Both the position numbers and the translations under genes were made by a program. Under the pieces are notes generated by a model, which saw only the letters and a list, made by a program, of their open reading frames with translations, was not told the DNA's origin and did not search any database. Source: Triglochin maritima (lineage: Eukaryota > Streptophyta > Magnoliopsida > Alismatales > Juncaginaceae). From it: a stretch of 64,000 nt of DNA. Below, piece after piece: positions 37,027-48,322 of this stretch; positions within the stretch are counted from its first letter, which is position 1; each line of letters begins with the position of its first letter. The stretch spans positions 39,452,201 to 39,516,200 of the forward strand of contig OY821771.1 of the NCBI GenBank assembly GCA_963682175.1, given 5' to 3'.

Positions 37027-40000
37027 ATGGGGTGTGTTTGGTCCGGAGTGGAGAAGGAGGAGTCGGTGAGGAGAAGCAAAGAGAGGAAGAAACTAATGAA
37101 GCAGCTCGTGATCTGCAGGTGCGAAATGGCGGTGACCCACCTCGCCTACCTCCAGTCGCTCCGTAACACCGGTGCCACCCTTAGACAATTCGTGGAGGAC
37201 GATTATGTAGTCCCTGGGGCTATGTTGCCTCGATCGCCTCTCCCATTGCCACCCTCTCCCCCTCCACCTCCCCCGTTTAGCCCCGATAGCCGAAAAGACG
37301 GGGAGGAGGTGGACGGAGAGGGGAAAGAGGAGTTAAGGAGAGATGATGAGGCGGAGAGGTCGGTGTTGGATAATTTGTCACTAGAAGGGGAAGAGTCCAA
37401 TGAGAATTGTGGAGAGAGTTTGTTGCCACCGCCTGTCCCAAGTTCAGGGTGGGACTTTTGGGATCCCTTCGATCCTCCAACGATTCCTACTGAATCCTCT
37501 CCGGTGCGAAGGAGGAGCGAAGTGGAGGAGGAGAATTGGGCGGAGACTAATACGGAGTTTGTTGAGGAAGAGGAGGCTGAGGTAGTGCAGGAAGTTGTGG
37601 ATGCTGGGGTTGGTGCCGTTGAGAAGAACGCCACTGGGACGGTTAGAATGGATGTCGTGGTTGATGACAATTCGTCAGCGATGAGTTGGTTGACCAAGGA
37701 TTCGGATATGGCTATGGTTGTTTGGAGGAGTAAGAAGACCTTGGCTGGTATCATGAAGGATCTCGATGATTACTTCTTAAAGGCCTCTGCCGGAGGCACC
37801 GAAGTTATGGCGTTCTTGGAACTGAACAAGAGTAGCTGCCTTCTCCAGAATTCAGCAAACAAGGGTAATTGACGCTATCTTATAATAATGACATTTTCAG
37901 ATTACAGTCAAACTAATTTCACATATGTTGCTATTTTATGAAATTACGCTTTTGTCACGAATGCTGTTCAACTTTTGAAATTAGCAATCCCCTGGAGAAT
38001 AATGCATTCTTGGATCTTCCTATGGCCTTTTGGTTGTGGTGTTTGTTCCTTTTTTGTGTACATGTTTCACATTTTCTTGTGAAAGTTGCTTAACATGTTT
38101 TGCATGTTTGTACAACTTTCAGGAAAAAATGGCAAATCTGCTAAGGTCTTCAGTTCATTGTCTTGGAGGTGGTCTTCCAGGTCCTTGTTGTCCACCAAGG
38201 ATGCATTTGAATTGCAAGCGAGTGAGGCTTGCAGGTCAGTCAGCCATTGCATGACATTGGATAAGCTCTATGCCGAGGAGCAGAGGTTGTACAAAGAAGT
38301 CAAGGTAAGTATGCTGCGAATCAAAGGTCACGAACTTGAAAGCCGACGAGTTTTTTTTGTTGCTTAATTTCATTTTTCTCCTTCCCTAATTTTTTAAACC
38401 ATATGCCTTTGTCTTGAGAAAACAGCCGCAACTACAAATGATTGAGGATATTTGTGCTTCTTTCTCGTCATACTAATTTGTGATTCTTTGTTGCAGGAAG
38501 AAGAGGCTACTAAAAAAAAGATTAAAGGGAAAACCCTCTTACTGGAGAAACAAGAAGCAACGGAAGAAGACTCAATGAAACTAGAAAAAACTCGATTGAA
38601 TGTGGAGGAGTTACAGACACAAATAAGATCAATGCAAGAGTCGATAAATACAACGTGCTTGTGCATATCCAATCTCCGGGATGAGGAACTATATCCTCAA
38701 TTGGTCGATTTATGTTCGAGGTAAAAATAGCGTCGTTTCATCTCCATTATTATGATCGTTATTTCTTACGATCATTAAGAAACTACAATTCTTTCATATA
38801 TCAAAATCTTGTCAAATAAGCATGAAAATTTCCAGGTTTTGCTACTGATTGTTTTCATTAGAAAAAAATGTTCCTTTGATTTGTACTTTTATTTTCTTCT
38901 TTCAATTGTATTTGAAAGGGGTAAGTGTCACCTTTTCCCACTTGTGTTAAGCAGATTGGGCTACCTTTCATCAAAATTTTGTTGAATACAAACGTTAACT
39001 GTGGTGGATTATCTCCTCTTCTTACCAAACTTATTTATCATTTTTTCCTCTTTTGATATTGTACCCTTGCTCTTACCACAAGGCACCAAGTGATATACCT
39101 GAGAATCAAACTAGAATTTTGGCTATTCTAGTACCCACATGGTACCAGTGTTTTTTTTTAATCTTCTAGGTCCCCTATCCATCATAGGCAATTCGTCGAA
39201 TAACTTAGAGTTGTACTTCCAATGATTTTTAGAAATTTGTTCATCATGTTGTGTAATGGATTTATGTTATCTTTGTATGGTTGAAGCCATATGCAAATTT
39301 CTTTTTTTTGAAAGATAATTTTCAGTATGTTCAGGTTTTATCAGCTCATGCTAATGCTAGGATTGAGAAAAATATTGAACAAACAGATATAATTGTTCCC
39401 CTTTCTTCGTCTTCCAGTTTAATGCAGATGTGGAGGATAATGTATGAGTGCCATCAAGTTCAGAATCATATTGCTCAGCAGGCAAACCATTTACACAACC
39501 ACCCAAGCAACGAACCTACAACCGATTCTCATTGCCATGCAACAGCCCAGCTCAAAACAGAGGTTACTTCATGGCATAATGCCTTCCACAAGCTGCTTAA
39601 ATCCCAGCGTGAGTATGCCCACATCCTAAACCAGTGGGTTCAGCTTACTGATTGTCTTCCGGATAACGATGACCAAACTGGGAGCTCCTGTAGAGTGCAC
39701 ACGCTTTGTGAAGAATGGCAGCAGGCGCTCAATAGATTGCCTGAAAAGGTAAAAATGCTTGTTATTCATTTATAGTCCCATTTTTTGATACACGTTTCCC
39801 AAAGTTGTTCAGAAGTTTGCAGCATAATCTTTCTTGGTTTTTGGGTCATTAGAAAATATCTTATTGAAAATAAATCTCGAAAAGGGATTATCTTGATTTA
39901 TAAATGAAAAAGGATCTCTTGGTTCGAAATTAGCTTTGTAAAAATGCTAGTCAGCAAATTTCATAAGATTCGATCAAAGCTTTTTATTTTATTTTTTATG

Positions 40001-40511
40001 GAGAAACATGGTAATGAAATTGGGTTTTTGATTAGATCTTTTTTTATAAACTTTTATTGGATTAATACAGGCAGCTGCAGAGGCTATAAAGAGCTTCATA
40101 TCAGTGATCCATTCCATCGACCTACAACTAACAGAGGAGAGAAAACTTAAGAAGAAATCTGAACGTCTAGAAAAAAGACTTGAAAAAGCGCTCAACTCGC
40201 CCAACGACGTGGAAACCAGATGCAGTGAGTATTCCATTGATGGCACAATAACTACTGCCTTAAGTTCAAACTTGAACCCACCTACAAGAAAGCAAATGAA
40301 GCTGTCGTCCCTGAAGAAGCGAGCCGAGGAGGAGAAAGCAAAGCACCTGAACTCCATTAGCACAAGCCAGGCCATGACCCTGAACAACTTACAGACCAGT
40401 CTTCCCAATGTTTTTCAGGCTATGACGGGTTTCGCGGGCTTGTGTGTGCAGGCGTTTGAGAGTGTACGTTGGTGTTCCGAAACGACAACTGCAACGACTC
40501 ACGTGGCTTGA
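37027..40511 (+). CDS. DUF630/DUF632 protein (NRG2/APSR1-like)
   Basis: Five exons (37027-37864, 38123-38304, 38497-38720, 39418-39748, 40071-40511), GT-AG, 671 residues. It begins MGCVWSGVEKEESVRRSKER, a Gly2/Cys3 N-terminus suited to myristoylation and palmitoylation, then the DUF630 helix CRCEMAVTHLAYLQSLRNTG. A Pro-rich run follows (around residue 70), then an acidic region holding the family motif WDFWDPFDPP (around residue 142). From exon 1's end comes DUF632: EACRSVSHCMTLDKLYAEEQ, RLYKEVKEEE, coiled coil, MQMWRIMYECHQVQ, SLKKRAEEEKAKHLNS, LPNVFQAMTGFAGLCVQAFE. Arabidopsis members act in nitrate signalling (NRG2) and root phosphate-starvation responses (APSR1), and are often called bZIP-like although no DNA-binding basic region is visible here. 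The start is the ATG giving the MGC N-terminus; upstream in-frame codons lack an ATG. Confidence 0.92.
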
Positions 40512-42578
40512 CCTTAGCCTATGCTGATCAGGAATTTGTTGAAATAGACATTCTGTGTAAAGATGACAGGTTTTCGTTGGTTTACTACTAAGCCTAGGCT
40601 GCTTGGTTTTAATTGGTATATGAATTATACAGGTTTAGATTCAAGTTTGAAATCTACATGGGTGGAGTTATTGGACTATCAGTGTTAGTGATGATGTTTC
40701 TGAAGTGTTTGCCACAAACTCATCTGTACTACGCATCGATGTTTTCGCATTCTCAGGTGTAAAATGTGGGCCTACATTGGGGTTATAGAGGCCGTTTGGA
40801 TGGAGTGCAACAATAGGATTTTTCGCGAGGCCAACTTGATCGTTTCTAGTGTTCCGACGATGTGCATTTGATGCGTCACCAAAGTCCTTAATTATCATTT
40901 GATTGATGTAGAACATTATACATGTAGACGAAGTAGATAGTGAACTCTATGTAGGGGAGTGTTGGTTTCCTTGTCCATGTAAGCTTTTGCTTATACCATT
41001 TTCTGAATTTAGGTATAAATATTATCATTTTACCAGGATATTGCTGTTAGCTAATTCGAACTGCAGAGCAATCAAACGAAGAAGAAAATCATGCACACAA
41101 ACCACATTTTATGATAAAAGCACTCCATTTTTAGCCTCAGCCAGTTTGATAAAAACTTTGTAGGTTCTTTTATGTTCTTTTCCATTGTGCAGTTATATCT
41201 AAACATTGAGCAGGACAGGTGGATCTTCTCATCTTAGATTCTAATTCGACAAAGCAGGTAAACAGACATTATTTTGTTCATATTTATATTTGAATAAAAA
41301 TGAAAAATGGATCCACCTAATTGTTCTTAGGTTACCTTTGAATCTTATGCTTTTTTGTTTCACTATGTAATTGACCATTGAAGTGTGACAAGTGTCCCAT
41401 TCTCGACATTGTTTGTGGCTTTTTGCTAAATTATTTTAAATTCTAAAGCTTCGGATTAATCCTGAGATCTGAATCTGTTGTCACATTTTACTCCTGTATG
41501 CAGTTCTCTTCTTGTTAATGATTTCCATTTTGAAAAGGTGAGTTTTTTTTCTGATTAATTTTCTAATATGGCGAGTTGACGATCCTAAGATTTTGTCATT
41601 AGTTTTCTTTCATGTCATGTAGAGTCTTCATGTAGTGAAACAGATTTTCCCAAAGCATGCTGTTTTAGTTGGAATGAATCACTCGTTTGATCACCACGAA
41701 AAAAAGGAGTTTCAGCTCTATTTCCAGCTTTTGTTGGTCATTATTTTTTGGGTTTTCATCAATGTTTGCTTTGTGAAAGAAGAATTCCAACTGTTTTCGA
41801 ATCTTGATTTAACTAATACTAACCTCTCCTTAATAAGGGAGGAATACAAGTGCAGCTTGCATATGATGGTTTAAGATTCTTCATTGACCTCTAAGTTAGA
41901 GTTTTTTTTTGTAGTATACATATGCCTATTTAAGCAAGTTTTTGTTGAACACAGAACCGCCATATTTTATTCGCCATCACTTATCTTTCATCAAGAGCTA
42001 CTCCCCAATTATTGAAACATTTTTACAAATTCTATCTCAAATTGGGCAATTGATAATTTCTTCTTCTTAATTCTTGTACACTGGAAGGCTCTCAAACAAT
42101 TAATCAGCCGACAAAATTTTTTTGGACGTCATAAAGCATTAACTCCTCCAGAAAATACGTAAAAATGCATAAGATTGGCTTACTATTTCAGCTCAATTAG
42201 TTAAATGGTGTTTAAGTACTTTTTAAGTTTTAAGTTCCACACGCTGTCATATAATGTTGTGAATAATACCAAAGACAAAAGTTTCCTAACAAATAATTAT
42301 CACTCTGGCTTATTTATTGTAGTAGTTGCTGCGAATTGCAAAGTCGAAAATATGACTTGCTTTTCTTGGACTTTTCCCAAGTTATAATCAATTTACGATC
42401 ATTGTTGCTCGCGCCAATTGTGGTGTGAGACTTAAAATAATTATAATTATGTTTGGAGAGTTTATTTTCGTTATTTTTATGATTGTTGACTGTTTTGTAC
42501 TTTTGTTTAAGATGTGTTTTGGAAAATACTAGTTATAAGTCTTCCAAAGTCCAAACGGCAGTAATTTGCGAATCATCT
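40512..42578. other. Intergenic after the DUF632 gene
   Basis: The probable 3' UTR is followed by AT-rich sequence. Apart from a doubtful LINE-like scrap at 40760-40920, I see nothing to call. Confidence 0.45.
40760..40920 (+). pseudogene. Possible LINE-type reverse-transcriptase tail scrap
   Basis: The frame reads VIEAVWMECNNRIFREANLI, close to the W..WxERNxRIF motif at the zinc-binding C-terminus of plant LINE and RNase H-type sequences. It is short and interrupted, with no TSD identified. Confidence 0.3.
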
Positions 42579-42586
42579 CTCTCAAC

Positions 42587-42992
42587 TAGGAGGGTAAACG
42601 GGGCGGGTAATACCTGTATACCCAGTCATCCGCCCCGGGCGGGTTCGGGTATGGGCACAAAAAATCATATCCGTTTAAAATTCAAACCCGTATACCCGGT
42701 TAATAAACGGGTCAGACATGAGTATACGCATTACCTGTTTACCCGTTAAGATATATTATATATTTTTATATAATATTTTTATATGTTATATATTATATAT
42801 ATATAATATATATTTATATATTATATATTATACATGCTATACCCGTTTACCCGTCCCGTACCCGCTAACTTAACAGATACGGGTCAGGTACGAGTATATA
42901 TGTTTTTTGTCGGGTATATACTCATACTCCCTAAATTAGCAGGGTACGGATAGGGACATACCCGATCTGTACCTGACCCGTTTACGCCCCTA
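42587..42992. mobile_element. hAT-type MITE with GTAAACGGG ends and AT-rich core
   Basis: TAGGAGGGTAAACGGG and CCCGTTTACGCCCCTA are inverted ends. The flanks CTCTCAAC (42579-42586) and GTGTCAAT (42993-43000) match at five of eight bases, a decayed 8-bp duplication. The subterminal regions are dense in ACCCG/CGGGT motifs, and the core is a TA palindrome (about 42755-42840). Confidence 0.75.
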
Positions 42993-43000
42993 GTGTCAAT

Positions 43001-43642
43001 CGATCCATTTGTACCTGATCTACTCCAAGTTGTAGGTGTTACACAAAATACTTGTGCAAGCATAACTACAAGTCCGCAATGGTAGAAACATATTTGAAGT
43101 AGTCGTATAATTGTATTATACGATATGGAAAAAATAATGTAAATGCCAATAACATCAATGTCTTCAAAGTTGTAAGTGGTTTGAAGCGAAATACATGCAG
43201 ATGCAACCGAGTCTCCACAAATTTATAAACAACATTTGTATAATCAATCTAAATAAGAGTTTTTAACTTTAAAAAAAAACAAAACAAAAATAAACCAAAG
43301 GTTTAGGATTTGAATATTTGAATATCTATATAATAAGTTGTGTAAATGAGCAATTGAGCTGTGTAATTGAATTTGGATAATAGATATATAAGTTAGTTCC
43401 GAATAAGAGAGTGAATGAGTGTCGCATGAGCACCGAGCAAGCAGGGGTTTGCTCGTGCTCAACTCGTTTAGTCAGTTGAGTTGATTTATTTGCTCATGCT
43501 TGACTCATTATCAATCGATCTGAATCATGATTCGAGCGAACACCGAGCGAGCCACAAAGCTAGAGCATAAGTTTAAAATGAAGAATCAATGTCATCTTTC
43601 TCAAATAGAATTTGTAGAATTTGATGATTTATTTCCAAAACA
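43001..43642. other. Intergenic, decayed repeat-like sequence
   Basis: Unique AT-rich DNA. 43420-43570 is dense in GCTCG/CGAGC motifs that look like the inside of another old hAT-like element, but no ends were found. Confidence 0.35.
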
Positions 43643-44129
43643 GTAATCGCGGGATCCTAATCCGAATTGAGTTTTTGTTTGTTGATTAGGAGGTGTTTTG
43701 GAGGAGATTGGAATGGAGGGCTGAGATGGAGTGGAATGGTTGGATGGTGAGGATGGAATGGTTTTTGAGGTGAATCTTTCTCTCTCTCTCTCTCTCCCTC
43801 TCTCCCCCTCCCTCAATGTTGTGCTTCGGCAGGTACGGGTTGTTGGTTGTGTTCGTTGAACCTGAGAGGTGACCTTCTAAACGTTCGATCGGTCCTTGAC
43901 TTTGGTTCGACCGAACGTGTGTTGGTGGTGGGAATTGTTCGATTGATGGAGTGTCGGTCGAGGCAATTGCCCTGTTTTGGTGAGAGTTGGTTGACCGGAA
44001 CTTTTTGTTCGGTCAACCGATTGTGTCCAGTTTTGCACATAGGAGGTGCGGTTTTTGTGGTCGTCCGTGCGAGACGAGTTGTGGTGCCGATGTTTTTCCG
44101 GCAAGTGTGCTAGTGAGCATGAGTGTTGC

Positions 44130-44335
44130 GGTGCTTGGGTGAAAAAGCCTTGGAGCCCCGTAACTGTTGAGAGAGCTACGGTTGGGTGAAAAATCCCTGG
44201 AGCCCAATTAGTCTGTGCAGGGTTGGGTGAAAAAGCCCTGGAGCTCCGTAATGCGTTCAGGTTGGGTGAAAAAGTCATGGAGCCCCGTAACAGTTTGTGG
44301 GAGCTGTGGTTGGGTGAAAAAGCCCTGGAGCCCAG
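44130..44335 (+). repeat. Five-copy tandem repeat inside solo LTR B
   Basis: TTGGGTGAAAAAGCCCTGGA followed by GC(C/T)CC recurs five times (near 44136, 44183, 44223, 44264, 44310) with spacers of about 20-25 bp. Copy A of the LTR has one unit (GGATTGGGTGAAAAAAACC on its minus strand), so the array arose within copy B. Confidence 0.85.
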
Positions 44336-44430
44336 TTGCGTGTTATGCTTTTCTTTGTTGATAGAATTGTATGCTAGAGTGATCCAGTTTCATGTATTTG
44401 TTGAGTTTGACATACATGGTTTCCTTCTGG

Positions 44431-44581
44431 TAGGGCTGTAAGCGGGGCAGAGTGGGTTTTCGCCCCACTTATTATGCAGGTTGTGCGAGTGGCGGGTTGA
44501 CGGCTAACAATTTTTTGTCTGCAACCCGCGTTAGGCGGGGCGGGCGAGTTGCGGGTAAAATCATACTCATTTACAGCGCTA
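44431..44581. mobile_element. hAT-type MITE nested in solo LTR B
   Basis: Ends TAGGGCTGTAA and inverted TAGCGCTGTAA, flanked by CCTTCTGG (44423-44430) and CCTTTTGG (44582-44589), an 8-bp duplication with one change. It is 151 bp and rich in GCGGGG/CCCGC. A truncated relative is at 2911-3087. Confidence 0.88.
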
Positions 44582-45075
44582 CCTTTTGGAAACTCAAGCA
44601 TTGTTGCATGTTTGTTTTTCAGGTCGTGATCGATGTTAGGGAGTGGTGACCGAGGAGAGGAACACCACTACCAGACCATACTTTCTCTAATTTTGAGGTC
44701 AGAGTGATTACTTGTATTTGTGTATAGCATTTTGATGTAATCACACTTTTGAAATACTCGGATATATATATATATATATATTATATGTTGGTGCACATGT
44801 TTCTTTGTCCAATGTCATCTGATTGTTGTATGTTTTAAAATTTTAAATGATGCTACAGTAACATCAAAAAATAATTCTTGAGGTTTGTTCCTTGTGTTGT
44901 TTTTAATTGATTTTTTGATGTTCCGTTAAAAAAACTTGACATTCTATCTTATCGTTTATGTGTTAGATAATCGTGTACAAATGTACCGAACGTCGTGTCT
45001 ATCACATAAAACAGTTTGAAATGTTAAATCTCGTTTATATAAACAGTAGGCAAAAGTGTCACATTAGTATTCTTA

Positions 45076-45738
45076 GGGCACCCTTAATGGGTCGGGCGCG
45101 CTCTCGCGCCCGACCCGGGCGCCCAGGCGCCCTCCCCTTAACGGGGAGGGCGCCCGCCCGGGTGCGCAATCGGGTGCCGGAGCACCCGATTTGGCGCCCG
45201 GGCGCCCATCGGGTGGGGGGCACGTGTCCCCCCCCCATTCGTCGAATTTTTTTTTAATTTTTTTAATTTTTAGTGGATGTTTTGTTATTAATGGATTGGG
45301 TATTTGTTATTAATGTGGGTAAACGAATGCCGGAATGTAAACGTATTTACCCGTTTATATTTCGTAATGTAGGTAAATACGGGTAAACGAATCAATATAT
45401 GGAATGCAATAATATGATGTCGAAACAAAAAAACGTCCCCCGCAGGGGCTGCCGCCCCCTGCCACCCCCGCACAAACTCAACAAATCCCCCACTGTATAT
45501 TTTAAATTAGATTTAAAATATAAAATGTAATTTGTTAAATGTTGTGTGAGAATTAAATTTGTTTAATTAAGAAATGATGTGGATGAAATAGAGTGTAGGG
45601 TGGGTGGGGGTAGCCTGGGCATGGATAAGGGGATTTTTTGGGTGGGTTGGGTGAGCTGACGTGGCAGAGAGAGAAGCTGACGTGACAGAGAGAGAGTGCA
45701 GGGCGCCCGGGGTAGCCCGGGCGCTGTTAAATATGCTC
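45076..45738. mobile_element. PIF/Harbinger-type MITE, copy 3 (GC-rich ends)
   Basis: Left end GGGCACCCTTAATGGG, inverted right end GAGCATATTTAACAG, flanked by TTA (45073-45075, 45739-45741). The left 150 bp is very GC-rich and made of GGGCGCCC palindromes. The family is the same as the copies at 6604 and 33875, but this is the longest (663 bp). Confidence 0.82.
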
Positions 45739-45741
45739 TTA

Positions 45742-46533
45742 TATATGACGAAAAACATTGGAGAACCATTCTCTAGCATAAACCCACCGATTAGCTATTT
45801 AGCTCACAGCAGTCGTCAATCATGTCGCTTTTGTGTTATTATTTAATGAATGATGTATAAACTGTGTTCTTCTCGTGTCAAATACTTCTTGTGTCTATAA
45901 CTCTATATTATAGTTTGTTTTAACTAATTATCATGACTAAGTTAATCAGCCATACAAGTTATTTGTCCTATAAAATCAGATTTGAATCGTGCTTCACATC
46001 GTGTTAGAAATTGGCAGTGTGTCAAACATTAACTCATTCTCAATCCGCAAGATTACAGATCTCGTGGATATTATTAAATCACTAAAGAATAATTAAAGAC
46101 CCATAAAAACTACCTTATATGTCCCCCAACCTAAGGTTACGGAAGATAACATAAAGAAGGTACAAGCGTGACAATAAAATAGCACATTGACACGACACAT
46201 CTATGCTCGATTGAACAAGATAGATAATAAATTACGGAATCGATTTTCAAAGGAGGAGTTAAAGAACTACTTGGTCAATAGTTGAATGGAATTTAGATTG
46301 AAAATCACGAATAGCCAAGATGTGGTCTTTGTAGAGGAAAGAAGAATTGTATAAACAACTCATCACTCTCTCTCTCTCTATATATATATAAACAACTCAC
46401 ACACAGATTAATAGCTCCACATCTAACACATGCTGACTTGTTTTTGACTTTTGGTAAGAAAAGTTAAGTGAGACAACTGGAAATCTGAAATATTGAAATG
46501 ACCCCTGAACATGGTTGTAAATGGGATCGGTAT
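45742..46533. other. Intergenic, nothing recognised
   Basis: AT-rich DNA with a short CT/TA microsatellite near 46365-46392. No gene seen. Confidence 0.45.
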
Positions 46534-46542
46534 TAATTGTTT

Positions 46543-47334
46543 TTTTTTACTTGCATGTCATTGTAAAATACTATATTTCCGTTTCTACCATCACTATAAA
46601 TGTCAATAAAAACTATACAAATTCTATTAATTTCACTAAAAACTATACAAATTTCATTATGTCATTCCGTTGACATTTTCCGTTAACGGCGTTAAAAAAA
46701 TTATTATTTTAATAGTAATATTTATAAATTCTAACATATATAATTTAATAACTTAGAAATTCAAATCTATCATTTTTTATGATATTCACAACAAAACACT
46801 TAAATTCAAAACATCAAGAATGTTAATTTTCACAAGTACAAACAGTGGGGATACCAGTGTTTTGGTGTTTTTTCCTATAAAAAATAAATTCCAAAACACT
46901 TAAACAAGAATTAAAATTGTATGATTTTCACAACAAAACACTTAAATTCCAAAAGTTCTGAATTATAATTTTTATAACAAAAACACACACTAAAACACCA
47001 GTATTCCCACCGTTTGTACTTGTGAAAATTAACATTCTTGATTTTTTGAATTTAAGTGTTTTGTCGTGAATATCATAAAAATGATAGATTTGAATGTCTA
47101 AGTTATTAAATTATATAAGATAAAATTTGTAAATATTATTATTAAAATAATAATTTTTTTAACGTCGTTAACGGAGTAGTAACACCGTTAACGAAATGAC
47201 ATTGATGAAATTTGTATAGTTTAATGAGATTAATAGAAATTATATAGTTTTTAGTGACATTAATACAAATAATGATATAGTGATGACAGAAACAGAAATA
47301 TAGTGTTTTGAAATGAAATGCAAGCAAGAAATCC
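46543..47334. mobile_element. Mutator-type element with about 340-bp inverted repeats
   Basis: The first 340 bp (ACTTGCATGTCATTGTAAAA, TTCCGTTAACGGCGTTAAAA, CAAGAATGTTAATTTTCACA) are repeated inverted in the last 340 bp. A perfect 9-bp duplication, TAATTGTTT, lies at 46534-46542 and 47335-47343, the size made by Mutator transposases. The short middle (about 46880-46990) has no coding capacity. A transcript through it would form a long hairpin. Confidence 0.9.
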
Positions 47335-47343
47335 TAATTGTTT

Positions 47344-48060
47344 ATATGGCTCGTTTTATTTCTTTACTCCTATTCTTCGTGCCTGCTGCGTAAAGATAAA
47401 AACGTGATGTATATGGGTATGCCATTTTTTTTCGAACTCATATATGTGCGAAATTAATAAAATTAACCAACTTATTTGTATATGTTTATTTTTATGTGTA
47501 AATTTATTATCTAATTCAATAAATTTATTTTTAAACACCCTATCAATGATTTGTGTAATGTATTGATTAGTAGGAGTTGGATTTCGATAAATCAAATGAC
47601 AAGAATTTGATAGTTTATGCATTGATGAAGAGTTTGATGTGCCTTCCGCAAGACCTATTAGGCTATTACATACTTGTGTTTACACCACTCTAAATTCTCA
47701 ACTTGTTGCAAAAATTGTTATAGGACGTTATTTTGGGCATTTTATGAGATTATGCCACAAATCCAATATCAGATTTGTGGAATACCCAAACACACTCACA
47801 AAGTCTTAGACAACAAAAATACTAGACACCACCAAATTAAGATTAACATACTTAGTAAATCCATAGTCTTAAATCAACTAAACAGAAATTGTACTCAAAA
47901 TGTGAGTTACATATTAAAATTTAACTAAAACACCAGCTGTGACAAATTTAGGTGGGGAATTGTTTGTGTTGAGAATTGAGATAGTCAAAAACCGAGGTTG
48001 AATATTAAATTTGAACTTTTAAGATTTAGAACGAAAGTAAAGTAGAGTAATAAAAATAGA
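47344..48060. other. Intergenic upstream of the galactosyltransferase gene
   Basis: AT-rich, nothing recognised; the promoter of the next gene should lie in the last few hundred bases. Confidence 0.4.
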
Positions 48061-48322
48061 AAAATAGAAAAATAACATGCCATCCTTACCAAAAAAGAAG
48101 AAGAAGACGACAAAACCAACGTGGCAACCAAAAACCAATCTCTACTCGCCACGTGTGAAACTCCACCAAAGTGTCCGACCCCACCACCTCTCCAGTCCCA
48201 AAGCCCACGTTAACCCCCCAAAAAAAATAATAATTCCCCAAACCAGATCGATCGATCCCTCCTCTTCCACTCCGATCTTCGAAATTCTAGGGTTTGATGC
48301 CGGACTAGTAATCCTCGTTCCG

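Larger units (their letters stand above)
43648..44857 (+). mobile_element. Solo LTR, family A/B, copy B
   Basis: The block order matches copy A (11246-12335) in the opposite orientation: CGCGGGATCCTAATCCGAAT (TG lost to CG), GGCTGAGATGGAGTGGA, a CT microsatellite (about 43775-43805), TCAATGTTGTGC, TTCGACCG-type motifs (43880-44030), then GTGACCGAGGAGAGGA, GTGATTACTTGTATT, ACTCGGATATATA and TTGGTGCACATGTTTC, ending GCTACA. Flanks are GTAAT and GTAAC, a 5-bp duplication with one change. It contains a tandem expansion (44130-44335) and a nested hAT element (44431-44581). Confidence 0.75.

Noticed and set aside
37203..37754. 183-residue minus-strand frame rich in Ser and Thr
   Set aside because: It is antisense to exon 1 of the DUF630/DUF632 gene, with no family features of its own.
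48077..48322. N-terminal extension of the galactosyltransferase
   Set aside because: The upstream ATG would add 82 polar residues in front of a type II anchor; relatives start near the anchor, so the ATG at 48323 is preferred.
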